Part shown: one piece after another, positions 30,803 through 40,887 of the stretch
How positions within the stretch are numbered: the stretch's first letter is position 1
Layout: each line of letters begins with the position of its first letter
From: Diacronema lutheri
Lineage: Eukaryota > Haptophyta > Pavlovophyceae > Pavlovales > Pavlovaceae
Reading direction: 5' to 3'
DNA: 64,000 bases
NCBI GenBank assembly: GCA_019448385.1
Contig: JAGTXO010000002.1
Location: 1,364,001 to 1,428,000, forward strand
Made by a program: the position numbers and the translations under genes
Notes under the pieces: generated by a model
What the model was told of the DNA's origin: nothing
Seen by the model: only the letters and a program-made list of their open reading frames with translations
Databases searched by the model: none

Positions 30803-31557
30803 CTGCCTGCACCTCATATATCGCGTCGACGATGCCGCGTTTGTTGGCCGTGCCCTCGCCCTGAAAGGCAATGTAGCAAATGGACGTGGCGCACGGTTCG
30901 GCGGTGCCGCCGTGGTTCGCGGTCACGTGCAGCGTAATCGATTGCACATTCTGAAACTTTGCACGCAGCGTCGGGTACTCCAACTCGACCGTCGCCTCGC
31001 GCGCAAGGTCCCACTCTTGAACGGGCGGCAGCCGCGCCGCGTCGGAGAAGTCCAGGCCGTCGTGGTTGACAAAGGCGCGCACGTGCGCGGGTGCCGAGCT
31101 GCCAGGCTCGCCCACAATCACCAAGGAGCGCACCTTGACGGCGACCGTGAACGGCACGTGGATGAGCTGCGGCCGCCGCGGCGGGGCGCCGCGCGGCGCG
31201 GAGGGCGGGGGCGCGCGCGGCGCGGAGGGCGGGGGCGCGCGCGGCGCGGAGGGCGGGGGCGCGCGCGAGCGGGCCAAGCGCGACAGGTGGGCAGCGGCGC
31301 GTGGCGCACGGGCTGGCACTTGAAGGAGCGGCCAAGCACGCGGCGCGCACCAGCTCAGGGTCATCGTCGTCGCTGCGCAGCTCGAGGTGCTCGCCTCGGC
31401 GCCTTGCGAGCGGGCGAAAGACATGCCGGCACGCGCCGGGCACGCTCTCGTTGAGGCAGGTGACGCCGTCGGTGTGTATGTATGGCTCAAGGTCGTTGGA
31501 CTCGTCGTACGTGTCGTGCAGCTCGCCGCACTCGCATCGGAAAGGGCCTCGGTGCAT
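30741..31557 (-). CDS. PITHD1: PITH domain protein (PITHD1-like)
   Basis: Two exons, 31351-31557 and 30741-31166, 210 residues, very close to the family's usual 211. The 184-bp phase-0 intron runs GTGCGC...CCGCAG and carries four copies of a GCGGAGGGCGGGGGCGCG unit (31186-31270). The start MHRGPFRCECGELH is followed by LEPYIHTDGVTCLNES and a DDDDPEL junction, then the PITH core LIHVPFTVAVKVRSLVIVG, ATVELEYPTLRAKFQNV and ICYIAFQGEG. PITH domains bind the 26S proteasome in thioredoxin-like TXNL1; stand-alone PITHD1 has a less certain role. No thioredoxin domain is attached. It is divergent to the thylakoid-type gene at 31666. Confidence 0.95.
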
Positions 31558-31665
31558 GCCGCGCACCGTACGCGGCGCAGGATGGCCGCGGCGGGCGGAA
31601 GGTTTCTCCCTCCCGCGACGGTTTCAGTTTCGGCCGCGAGAAAAGGGCCCCGCGAAGTCATCGTC
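31558..31665. promoter_or_regulatory. Putative bidirectional promoter, PITHD1/thylakoid protein
   Basis: 108 bp between the chosen starts; an alternative in-frame ATG for the + gene at 31582 would shrink it to 24 bp. No TATA box. Confidence 0.4.
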
Positions 31666-32187
31666 ATGCTCGCCGTCACGCTTGCGCTCTGCAGCCTCGT
31701 CCGCCCGACGGTGCTGCCCGACCTGCGCGTGGCCAAGGCGGAGGTGGGTGCTCGGGCCGTGGCTAGTGCCTTCGCAGTGTCCCTCGCGCCCGCCATCGCC
31801 TTCGCGGAGGAGGTCGCGCAGTCGAGCGATGAGCTCGAGTATGGCAGGTGCGAGCCGCTTGGCGGCCGAGCGGGCCCGCGGCCGCGCGCGGCGCGAGTGG
31901 CGCGCGCGCACGCGCGCGCGTGCAAAGTGCGCGCACCAGCAAAGATGTGACTCGCGCGCGCGCGCTCACCCCCCTTCCCATGCTTGACCGCCCTTCGACC
32001 GCCTTTTGCTGGCAGCGTCTCGGCGCCCGACTTCATTTTGCCGCTCGGCGCCGGCCTCGCCATCCTCACCGCGCTCCTCCCGATCGCGCTGCGCTCGGGC
32101 GACGACGCCGCGCGCGAAATGCAGGAGCGCGACGCGGACACGTTCGGCAAGTCGATGGACTCCGTCGGGAGCAAGCGCAAGAAGTAG
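31666..32187 (+). CDS. Small thylakoid-type membrane protein, unidentified
   Basis: Two exons, 31666-31847 and 32016-32187, 117 residues; intron GTGCGA...TGGCAG, junction codon AG/C. From ATG 31666 the protein has a short signal peptide-like start (MLAVTLALCSLVRP), then a second hydrophobic segment ending AVSLAPAIAFA before EEVAQSSDELEYG, which looks like a thylakoid transfer signal with an AFA cleavage site. The mature part has one TM stretch (ILPLGAGLAILTALLPIAL, about 68-86) and a charged tail (DDAAREMQERDADTFGKSM) ending KRKK. Size and layout are those of small photosystem or thylakoid-assembly subunits, but I cannot name it. Confidence 0.68.
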
Positions 32188-32361
32188 GTCGGCCGCGCGC
32201 GGCCGCCTCGGTGGCCTGTGCTCCAAGTGCGCGCGAGCCGGGGCCAAAGGCGGACTGCCACGCGCAAGAAGTAGGTCGGCCACGCGCTCGAGCGGGCTGC
32301 GCGCGGCCGCCTCGGTGGCCTGTGCTCCACGTGCGCGTGTGCCGGTGCCAAAGGCGGACGG
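32175..32361. repeat. Tandem duplication of the gene 3' end including its stop
   Basis: CGCAAGAAGTAGGTCGGCC at 32175 recurs at about 32263, followed in both copies by CGCGGCCGCCTCGGTGGC, CTGTGCTCCA, GTGCCAAAGGCGGA-type sequence. The second copy has about 14 extra bases. The duplicated block includes the Lys-Lys-stop of the thylakoid-type gene. Confidence 0.88.
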
Positions 32362-32494
32362 GCAGTTGGTTGCCAAGCATCCGGACGGGGTTGCCGCTCC
32401 GGTGCGCTCCGTGCCGACCGAGTCCCACGGGCATGCTGCCGGCAGCAGAGTGTGCCTCAGCCGGACGCAGGTCGCTGGCTTTCTTCACTTCACA
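32188..32494. other. Convergent intergenic region
   Basis: 307 bp between the stops of the thylakoid-type gene and UPF2, largely occupied by the tandem duplication; no gene seen. Confidence 0.6.
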
Positions 32495-33110
32495 TCAATA
32501 GTCGCGCGCCGGCCGGCTCGCGCGTGGCCCCATCGCGGGCAGAAGAGAAGAGTTCGCGTTCACGGGCGCGCCGCCCGAGTAGAGCCCGGCGCCGTCGAGC
32601 GGCGGCTGGCTGCTGTCGTCCGAGAAGTCGCGCTGCAGCACGAGTTTCTTGAGCTCCAGCCTCTCGCGCAGCTCGAGCGCCTCGTGCCGCAAGTGCGCCT
32701 GCGCGAGGCCCGACTCGAGGGGCACGCGTAGTTCGGCAGCGCGCGTCTTCCCGTGCCCCTTCTTCGAAAGCAGCCGCAGGCCGATCGTTCCGCCGCCCTC
32801 GCCGGCCAGCGGCGCGCCGTCGGTCGCCTCGCCCGCCGCGCGCGCCGCACCACCGCCGCCGCCACTTGGCACGCACCCGCCGAGCTTGCTGACTGACGGC
32901 AAGCTGAGCGCGCCCGCACCCGCGCCCGCGCGCGCCTGCCGCTGCGCGTCGATCGATTCGCTCACCATCGCGCTCATCAGGCGTTCAAATTCCTCCTCCT
33001 CGGCGGCGGTGGGCGGCACAAGCTGCGTCTGCGCCGCGCCGCGCCGCGCCGCGGCTGGCTGACCGCTGCCGGCGTCAACGCTCGCGTTCGCGCCATCTCG
33101 CTCTGGCCCG

Positions 33111-33169
<59 letters not shown>

Positions 33170-36137
33170 AGCGTCGGCGTCGGCGTCGGCGTCGGCGCCG
33201 CCGTCGTCCGAAAGCTCGGCCGCGCCGCCGCTCGCGCCGTGCTCGCCGCTCACGCCGCGCGCCTCTGACGGCCCGTCGCCGCCGTCCGCTGCGCCCGCGT
33301 CGCCCGCGCCGGCCGCGCGCCCGCCGCCCTCGCGCCTTCGCGCGTCGGCGACCGCGTCGTGCAGCGTGCGATGGCGGGCCATCTTTGGCCGCAGCTGCTC
33401 GAAGACGTCGGCGACGGCGAACTCGACGTCCATCGTCGTGCGCTTGGCCGCGACGAGGACTTGAAAGTAGCCGAGGAAACGGTCGAGCCGGCGCCTCGAG
33501 CGCCCGGCCACAAAGTAGGGGCCGCACGTCTCGAGCAGCGCGCAGACGAGCCAGATGCGCGTGCAGTCCTCGGCGCGCTCGTGCGCGGGCAGCACGACGC
33601 ATGCCTCGTCAAACGGCGGCGGCGCGTCCGCGCCCGGCGCGCGCCGAGCGCTCGCCGCGCCGCGCGCGCCCGCGCGCGCTTCGCTCGCGCCCGCGCGCGC
33701 GCTGTCCGCCGCGCGCGGCGGAACATGGCGGCCGGCTACGTACCAGTCGCCGGCGAGCGGCCTGGCGAAGGGCACGAGCGTGTGCAGCAGCTCGAGCATG
33801 TGCGCGCTCGAGAGCACGCGGTAGTTGAAGAGCTCGCCGAGCAGCCGCGCGCGGTTCGTCAAGAGCTGCGACTCGCGATGGTCGGCGCGTGCGAGTGCCG
33901 CGTAGAAGTGCTCCAGGAGCGCATCGACCCACGCGACGGTGAGCTCGTCCGCGCCCTTGGCCAGCCCCGAGATGAGCGACGCGCACAGCGGCAGCGCGTC
34001 GAGCCGCGCGTCGCACGCGCGCAGCAGCTCGCCGAGCACAAAATCGCCGAGCCCCGCGTCCGCGCCTCGCCACGGCAGCCATCGTAGCTTGGAGAGGACG
34101 CGGTCAACCCGTGACTCGGCGAGTTCGGAGGAGAGGAGGTGGCGCGCGTACGCGCGCGCGTGCGAGAGCGGCGGCTCGGCCGGCGCGCGCGCCGCCGCGA
34201 CGGCGGGCACGCATTGCGCGACCGCAGCGTCGATCGCGGCGTCGGACTCTTCCGGAAGTTTCCGAACCGTCTTCAGCCGGAGGGCGAGCTCGAGGAGCGC
34301 GGCGGTGCGCACGTGGGTCGCGGCGGCGCGGTAGAGGTATCGGCCGCAGCAGTCGAGCAGCGCGCAGAACGCCTCCGCCGAGCCGCGCGACTCGAGCTCG
34401 TCGAGCGACGACCGGAGGCGCGCGAGCACCGCGTCGGCCGGGAGGAGACCAGACTTGCACAACTCGCCCACGTACGCGGCAGCGCGCGGCGCGCCGGCGG
34501 GCGCGTCGAAGGCGGCGAGCGCGTGCGCGCACACGGACGCGGACACGTCGGCGAAGCCCGCCGCGTGCAGCGTCGCGCCGAGCCGCGCGTAGAACGGGAG
34601 GAGATCGGACCGTCCGGCGGGCGGCGAGCCAAGCGCGCGAGCGAGCCGCGCGGGCGCGCTGCGCAGGCCGGCATAGCACAGCTCCTCGGCAAGGCGGTCG
34701 ATTTTGGCGCGCGAGGCGCTCGCGGGCAGCGTCAGCAGCAAGTTGTCCATCGGGTGGTGCCCCGTCGACGCCGCGGCCGCCGCGTCGGCGCCGGCGGCGG
34801 CCACGGCGGCCGCTGCCGAAGCTGCCGCGTCCGCCGCGTCCGGCGGCGCATCGGCGGCGGCGCCAAGGAGCGTCGCCGGAAGGGAGGAGCGCAAGTCCGG
34901 GAACTGCGTGTACAGAATCGCCTCCTCCTCGTCCTGCCACACCTCCATCTCGCCGAACCCGTCCACGCGCCGCGTACCATCCGCCGCGCGCGCGTCCGTG
35001 CCGCTCGCCGCGGCCGCGACCGCGCGCGCGGCCTCGTCGTCGTCCGTCTGCGCGGGCAGGTGCGGCAGCGGCGCGCGCAGCAGCTCGGCGAGCGCGCACG
35101 CGCCTGCCCAGAGCCGATCGAACGAGCGCTTCGCGCCGTCGTACAGCTGCGCTGACTCCTCCGACAGCTCGCCCGCGTGCTGCAGCGCGCGCCTGCGTGC
35201 CGCGCGCGGCGGCGGGCACCGTGACGGGTGAGCGCGCGGCGCAGGCGGTGGGCGGCGGCGGCGAGCGCGAGCGCGGCGCCGCGCGCGCGCACCGGTTCGC
35301 GCGCTCCTGCCGGCGCATCCGACTCAGCTCGGAGAGCGCGAGCCGGTGCGCGAGCTTGAGGTACGTGCCCAACAGCTGGTGCAGCTGCTTGGCCTCGCGC
35401 TCGGTGCATATCGGCTCGAGCTGCTCGGCGGCGGCGGCGGCGCTGCGAGCGGGCGGTGCGGACGCGCTCGGCTTTGTGCCGCCGCCATTCGCGTCGGCGC
35501 CGCCGCCGTCCGCGGCCGCCGCCGCGGCGAGCGCGGGCAGGTGCGGGCCGAGAAGGGCCGGCGCGCAGTGCTTCGAAAAGCCGACGATGCCGGTCAGGTT
35601 CGCGAGGAGGAAGGTGCTCGGGCCGGACTCGGCGGCCTTGGAGCACTCGGCGTCCTGCCGCGCCATCTCCTTGAGCGCACTGAGCAACGACGCGAAGTCA
35701 TTGCTCACGCCTGCGGCGAAGAGCTCGCCGAGTAGCCGCAGCGCCGTGCGCTTGCGGCCGAGCCGCGCGGCGCGGTCTGCCTCGGGCTCGTTCGGCGACG
35801 TGGGCGCGACGGCGGCCTTGTGCACGAGCGGGAGCAGCTCCTTGCTGAACTCCGCGTACAGTTGGTGCATCGCCGACGCAACCGCCGTAGCCGCGCCCAT
35901 GTCGCCGCCGCGCAGCTTCGCCTCGGCGATCGCAGCCGCGACCTCGGAAACGTAGAGCCGGAGGTTGAGCTTGGACATGTCGTCGATGAGCGACGCGCGG
36001 CTCTCCTCCGTGAGCGCGCGCACCTTGCGCACGAACGCCGTCGCCTTCTTCGTATTGCTCTCCAGTCCGCGCAACCGCCCTTCGTCGGGCGGGGCCGCCC
36101 AGGCCTTGAGGTTCACCTCGCGCACGGCCGCGGCCAT
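32495..36137 (-). CDS. UPF2: Nonsense-mediated decay factor UPF2
   Basis: Two exons, 35293-36137 and 32495-35192, 1180 residues; the 100-bp intron is GTGCGCGCGCG...ACGCAG with junction CG/G. UPF2 bridges UPF3 at exon junction complexes to UPF1. MIF4G-1 begins at about residue 10 (VNLKAWAAPPDEG); AGELSEESAQLYDGAKRSFD and AELLRAPLPHLP match the family linker. MIF4G-2 includes DLLPFYARLGATLH and LLDCCGRYLYR; MIF4G-3 includes ALLETCGPYFVAGRSRRRLD and FLGYFQVLVAAKRTTMDVEF. An acidic linker with an (Ala-Asp)n run follows (33110-33200), then the UPF1-binding tail, EEEEFERLMSAMVSESIDAQ to LRVPLESGLAQAH. It is divergent to the Q-rich gene, 49 bp apart. Confidence 0.95.
33110..33200. repeat. GGCGTC hexanucleotide repeat coding for (Ala-Asp)n in UPF2
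   Basis: About 14 GTCGGC units with one A/G variant, in the acidic linker between MIF4G-3 and the UPF1-binding tail. Confidence 0.9.
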
Positions 36138-36186
36138 CGCAGCGAGGACTCCGGGCTCGACTCCACTGTATTTTCAGCTCGACGTC
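36138..36186. promoter_or_regulatory. Putative bidirectional promoter, UPF2/Q-rich protein
   Basis: 49 bp between divergent starts; contains TGTATTTTCAG, no clear TATA box. Confidence 0.4.
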
Positions 36187-37028
36187 ATGGCAATCACCGT
36201 CGAGGAGCTCGAGCGCGAGATGCGCGCGTCGCAGCTGGCGGCGCAGGCGCAGGCGCAGGCGCAGGCGCAGGCGGCGCAGGCGCAGGCGGCGCAGGCGCGC
36301 GCCGCCGATGGACCCGTGCGCTCGATTGAGGAGCTCTACATCCGACGCCCGCCGCGCGCGCCGCCCGGAGCGCCCGCCGGCGCGGACGGCAGCGCTGCCG
36401 CCGCTCCGCCGCCAGCGTTGCGCGGACTCTACGATCGCAGCTCGGCCGACCTGGTGAAGTGGCACGCGACGCGCTCGTTTGAGAGCTCGCCGACGCGCAG
36501 CTACGCCTCGGCCGGCGGCAGCCAGGCGTACACGCCGCCGCGCGGGGTGCCACTCGCCGGCCGATACGCGAGCTCGCCGGGCATGGCGGCCACGTCGGGC
36601 GCGGGCGCAGGCATGAGCGGAGGCACGGCGTCGTCGCCCCTAGGCGCCGCGTCGTCCGCGCCCGCCCACCCCGGCGCGATGATGCTCCCGCCCGCCGCGG
36701 TCAGCTCGCACGGCACGACGGGCGCAACTCGCATCACGGTGGGCATTGGCGCGACCAAGTCCACTTCCGAGCTCGAGCGCATTCTCGACCAGATGGCGGT
36801 GACGGGCTGCTCGCCGCCGACGCGCGCGCACGCGCTTGGAGGCGCGCGCCCGCCCGCCACCGCTTGCGGCGGCGGCGTGGATGGTGCCGCCCTCTGGGGC
36901 CGGACGGCGCACCAGCCGCCCGGCGGCGCGCAGCACGCGGGCACGGCGCTGCGCGCCGTCCCACCGGCGCACGCGCAGCCGAGGGGTTTACAGCAGCAGC
37001 AGCCGCAGCAGCAGCAGCAGCAGCAGCC

Positions 37029-37079
<51 letters not shown>

Positions 37080-37368
37080 CAACGCGTGGGGCGGCGCGGG
37101 CATGCGCTCGCAGCACGCCGCCGTGGGCGCTGCGGCGCCAAACCCGTGGGGCGGCTGCGGCATGCCGTGCGCGGCCGCGCGCGCCGTGCCCGCAGCCTCG
37201 GCCGCGCACGCGCCACCAAGCAACCTGAGCGCGTGGTTCGGCTCGAGCCAGCTGCCGCCCGGCCTGGCCCAATGCTCGCAGCAGGTCATTGGCGGGTTGA
37301 TGCACGACGGTGATGCGCTCACGCTTGAAGAGATTGAGCGGCAGATGGCGCGAGGGCGCGGCGTCTGA
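36187..37368 (+). CDS. Q-rich disordered protein with repeated T(V/L)EE(L/I)E motifs
   Basis: 393 residues, no intron, start MAITVEELEREMRASQ. A short amphipathic motif appears at both ends: ITVEELEREMRA at the N-terminus and LTLEEIERQMARG at the C-terminus, with weaker relatives VRSIEELYIRR and STSELERILDQM between them. Other landmarks are an AQAQ tract, a conserved-looking GLYDRSSADLVKWHATRSF, a poly-Gln tract coded by CAG/CCG (36991-37078), and Trp-Gly islands (NAWGGAGM, NPWGGCGM, LSAWFGSS). Disorder, Q tract and short repeated motifs are typical of mRNP-granule scaffolds (inference); I do not recognise a named family. It shares its promoter region with UPF2. Confidence 0.75.
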
Positions 37369-37568
37369 GGGCGTCGGGCGTGGGTGGCGGCGGCGCTCGC
37401 AGGCGCGCAAGCGCCGAGCCCTTCTGTACTTTCGATGGGGGCACACGTGCGCCGAAACTGCTCGCGCTGCGCAGTGTGCTCCGCCGCCCGACCCCTGGCT
37501 GCTGTCGGCGCGTTCAGCTTGGCGTGTCCGCCTGATGCGTCAGGTGATTTGTACACTCGCCTCTGCCG

Positions 37569-38057
37569 TCAGTGTCGCAAGATGGCAATCGCCTTCTCCG
37601 CGTCCATCGGGCGCAAGCCCAAGGCGCTCGGCACGAGGATGCAACGGCCCCAAAACATGTCGCGGAACCTCCGGTTCGCCTTGCCGTCGACGCACTCCAT
37701 GTCGTCGAGCACGACGAATCGCCTCACGTCGAGGCCCCGCGCAGAGGCCGCTTGCAGCCATGCCGCTATCTCCCATTGCCGCTCCGAGTGCATCGCGAGA
37801 TCGGTGCACACGTCCAGCGTGAGGGACGCCAGCGGCTCGCCGTACGCGCGGAATTGCTCGCGCATCATAGCCATCGCGTGCGGGTCGCAGCGCCACGTGG
37901 ACGAGAGCACGACCTCGGGCGCGCACGCCGTGATGATGTGCGCAAGTGCATCGAGGCATCGGCGCGGGAACTGGTGCGAATCGCCGACGCCCTCGCCGAA
38001 CGGGAGGAGCACGCCGTCCACGTCCAGGAATATGTAGCTCGTCGCGGCAACGGCCAT
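37569..38057 (-). CDS. HAD-type hydrolase of the Swiss-Army-Knife RNA repair group
   Basis: 162 residues, no intron, start [21 protein letters not shown]. The DVDGVL motif carries the two Asp residues of the haloacid dehalogenase fold (motif I); VVLSSTWR supplies the motif II Ser/Thr, and [12 protein letters not shown] the acidic motif. The compact arrangement with LSSTWR and a late VVLDD matches the HAD domain found alone or fused in Swiss-Army-Knife RNA repair proteins, widespread in bacteria and scattered in algae. The substrate is unknown; a phosphatase role is inferred from the fold. Confidence 0.82.
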   Translation of the reverse strand: MAVAATSYIFLDVDGVLLPFGEGVGDSHQFPRRCLDALAHIITACAPEVVLSSTWRCDPHAMAMMREQFRAYGEPLASLTLDVCTDLAMHSERQWEIAAWLQAASARGLDVRRFVVLDDMECVDGKANRRFRDMFWGRCILVPSALGLRPMDAEKAIAILRH

Positions 38058-38247
38058 GCTGGAAGCTAGAAGCGGGAGGGAAAAGTAAAGGTGGACGATG
38101 TGTTGAGGCGCCCACTGGCTGCGCTGATCAAAATGGCAGCTATCAGAGCCCAATCGGTCGCGGCTATGCGGTCGACGCGCGAGGCGCGCGCGAGGCTTTC
38201 GGATGCGCCTCGCGTCCCACCCGACTCCTCGCCTGGTGCGGCGCGAC

Positions 38248-38939
38248 TTAAATCTCCTCGAAGTCGAAGGTGTCATCCTCGAGCTCGTCGCCATCGACGC
38301 CGACGTCCACGTTGATTTGCACTGCGCGAGCACGGGCGGTGGGTGGGCGCACGGCACGGCTGCGCGGTGAGCACGCGCCGTCGGGCGCGCTGCATCGCGA
38401 GGTGCCGCGCGCAGCGAGCAGCTGTCGGCGCGTCGCAACCGAGCGCGCCGCGCGCGCGGCGGTGCGCAGCGCGCGCCATTCTCGGGCAGCTCTCCGTACG
38501 CCTTTAAGCTTCGCGCCTCCTCGTTGTCGTACTTCTGGATGACGTCCGCCTTGGCGTCCTGAAACTCGCGCAGACCTATCAACACGATATCTCCCTGCTG
38601 GATCCACACGCGCTTGCGCAGCTTGCCGCGGATGTGGCACAGCCGGCTGACGCCGTCAAAGCAATACGCCTCCAACCTGCCATTCCCGAGCATCTTGATG
38701 ACCTGCGCGTACTCCTGCCCATCCTCCTTGTATGTGAGCTCGCGCTTCGAGTCGTTCTCGTTCTTCCCACGGCGACGGTTCTTTCCTCCCTTGCCTGCGC
38801 GCACGCGAGCGGTGCGGCGCGGCGCGGCGGTGCGGCGGATCACGGCGAAGGCGCGCGCGCGCGCATCAGCAGCCGCGTGGGCCGAACGGAATGGCGGGCG
38901 CCGCCACGGAGGCGCGCGCGCACCCTTGTTCTTGGGCAT
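38248..38939 (-). CDS. EIF1A: Translation initiation factor eIF1A
   Basis: Three exons: 38924-38939, 38477-38794, 38248-38321; 135 residues. eIF1A binds the 40S A site and promotes scanning. Exon 1 codes only MPKNK plus one base; intron 1 (129 bp, GTGCGC...GCGCAG) is in frame without a stop. Exon 2 gives [20 protein letters not shown] and the OB fold ([40 protein letters not shown]), all as in the family. Exon 3 gives the acidic C-terminal tail [19 protein letters not shown] ending FEEI, needed for eIF5B binding. Intron 2 begins GCGCGC and ends CGCAG, a GC-AG intron: no GT near the GELPEN junction restores the frame. Confidence 0.95.
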
Positions 38940-39119
38940 GCTCGACCTGGGCGCTCACGCCACGTGCGCAGCGGAGCAGCTCCCGACGGACGACGGCGGC
39001 GAGCGCCTGGCGGGGAAGGACCGCGTCACCCCTGGCTGCTGGTTCTGTCCCGAGAGGAGGAGATGTCGGGCCGGGTATCGGACACCAGAAGTCGGCACGG
39101 TCGGTGGCGCGTCCAGACG
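38940..39119. promoter_or_regulatory. Putative bidirectional promoter, eIF1A/ZNG1
   Basis: 180 bp between divergent starts, no TATA box. A second in-frame ATG at 39063 could extend ZNG1 by 19 unconserved residues. Confidence 0.4.
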
Positions 39120-40678
39120 ATGGCGACCCCAAAGAAGGTGGGCGCGCCCTATGCGTCCTGTAGCTTGCGGGCGGGCTTCTGGCCTCACGCCCGCTCGCGC
39201 GCGCGCGCGTGCGCGCTCGCCCCCTCGCACTGCGCTCCCTCGCGTCAGGTGCCGGTGACCGTGCTCACAGGCTTCCTCGGCGCGGGGAAGACGACGCTGC
39301 TCAACCACATCCTCAACGCCAAGCACGGCAAGAAGATCGCGGTGATTGAAAACGAGTTTGGCGAGATTGGCATCGACCAGACGCTGCTTTCGGAGAAGAG
39401 CGTCTCTGTCGATGAGGAGATCTACGAGATGAACAACGGCTGCGTCTGCTGCACCGTCCGCGGCGACCTGATCCGCGTGCTCAACAAGATCCTCAAGTCG
39501 GGGAAGCACTTCGACGCGATCGTGATCGAGACGACGGGCCTCGCCGACCCGGCGCCCGTGGCGCAGACGTTTTACGTGGAGGAGGACATCAAGGAGCTCT
39601 CGTACCTCGACGGCATCATCTGCCTCGTCGACGCCAAGCACGTGCACAACCACCTGAACGATAAGACGGGCGACGCGGCGAGCGAGGTCGTGAGCGAGGC
39701 GACGCAGCAGGTGGCGTTCGCCGACCGCATTTTGCTCAACAAGGTGGATCTGGTGGGCGACGGCGCCGAGCTCGCCTCGATCGAGGCGCGCCTCCGCGTC
39801 ATCAACAAGTATGCGGAGATTAAGCGATGCGAGCGCTCAAACATCGACGTCTCGTGGGTCCTCGACCTCAAGTCTTTCGACCTGGAGCGCGTGCTTGAGA
39901 TCGACCCCAACTTTGTGCCCAAGGCGGCGCAGCCCGCGCACGGCCACGGCCACCACGGCCACGGCCACGCCGAGCACGGCCAGAAGGGGCACGACGAGGG
40001 GTGCAAGCTGGACCACGACCACGGCGAGCATGCGCACGGCCACAAGCACGCGGGCCACGACGAGGAGTGCAAGCTGGACCACGACCATAGCACGCACGCG
40101 CACACGCACAAGCACGCGGGCCACGACGAGGAGTGCACCCTCGACCACGACCACGCCGAGCACGGCCACGCGCACCAGCAGCCAACGGCGAACAGCGTCG
40201 CACACTGGAGCAGCCGCGTCTCGTCCGTCGGCTTCGTGCGCGAGGGCGACCTCGACATGGACAAGGTGCGCGCCATGGCGCGGCGCGCGACGCGGCGCGG
40301 CGCGGTGGCGCCGACATGCGCGCAAAGCCCTCTTTTCCGCGTTGTGCGCGCCGGCGCTCACGCTCCGCCGCACGCGCGCGCGCGCCACGCATGCTGCTGC
40401 TCCGCCGCGCCCACGCTCGACACCGCGCGCAGGTGAACGCGTGGGTGGGCGAGCTGCTGCAGGCCAAGGGGAAGGACATTTACCGGATGAAGGGCGTGCT
40501 CGCGCTCAAGGACACGCCGACCAAGTTTGTCTTCCAGGCGGTGCACATGCAGATGAACGGCGAGATGCTCGGCCCGTGGGCGCCCGGCGAGAAGCGCGAG
40601 TCCAAGCTCGTCTTCATTGGCAAGGACCTCAACAGGCAGGAGCTGAGCGAGGCGCTCGACGCGTGCCTCGCCAAGTGA
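39120..40678 (+). CDS. ZNG1: CobW/ZNG1-type GTPase metal chaperone with Cys/His repeats
   Basis: Three exons: 39120-39137, 39249-40265, 40433-40678; 426 residues. COG0523 GTPases of the ZNG1 type deliver zinc to client metalloproteins. Exon 1 codes only MATPKK; introns are GTGGGC...GTCAG (111 bp, stopless) and GTGCGC...GCGCAG (167 bp). GFLGAGKTT (14-22) is the P-loop, EFGEIGIDQ switch I, NNGCVCC the CxCC metal site, [10 protein letters not shown] the Walker B region and LLNKVDL the G4. Before the C-terminal CobW domain ([31 protein letters not shown]) lies a His-rich insert with three units of [12 protein letters not shown]-type sequence, each including a Cys, spaced by HAHGHKHA-type linkers. 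Confidence 0.94.
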
Positions 40679-40887
40679 AGCGATGGCGACGGCCGGGCGG
40701 TAGCTTGCCCAGCCGCGCGTTCGGGCGTGAGCGAGGATCTGCGCACGCGGCACCGCCTCATTGCGCGGGGTTCGTCATCTCCGCGTCACGGAGTCCGGTT
40801 CGGGAGATGATGACTTGATGAGAGGAGGGAAAATCGGATTCGAAACGCCTGTGATTCCACGTGAAACGCCAGCACGGCCGCCCCACC

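Noticed and set aside
31666-32187. Naming the small thylakoid-type protein PsbY or PsbW
   Set aside because: The membrane segment and tail do not match what I recall of either family, so no symbol was given.
36187-37368. Assignment of the Q-rich protein to PAT1 or 4E-T
   Set aside because: The short motifs are suggestive but no family-defining domain is present.
38634-39119. ZNG1 start upstream of 39120
   Set aside because: An in-frame ATG at 39063 exists, but MATPKK spliced to [16 protein letters not shown] matches the family start better.
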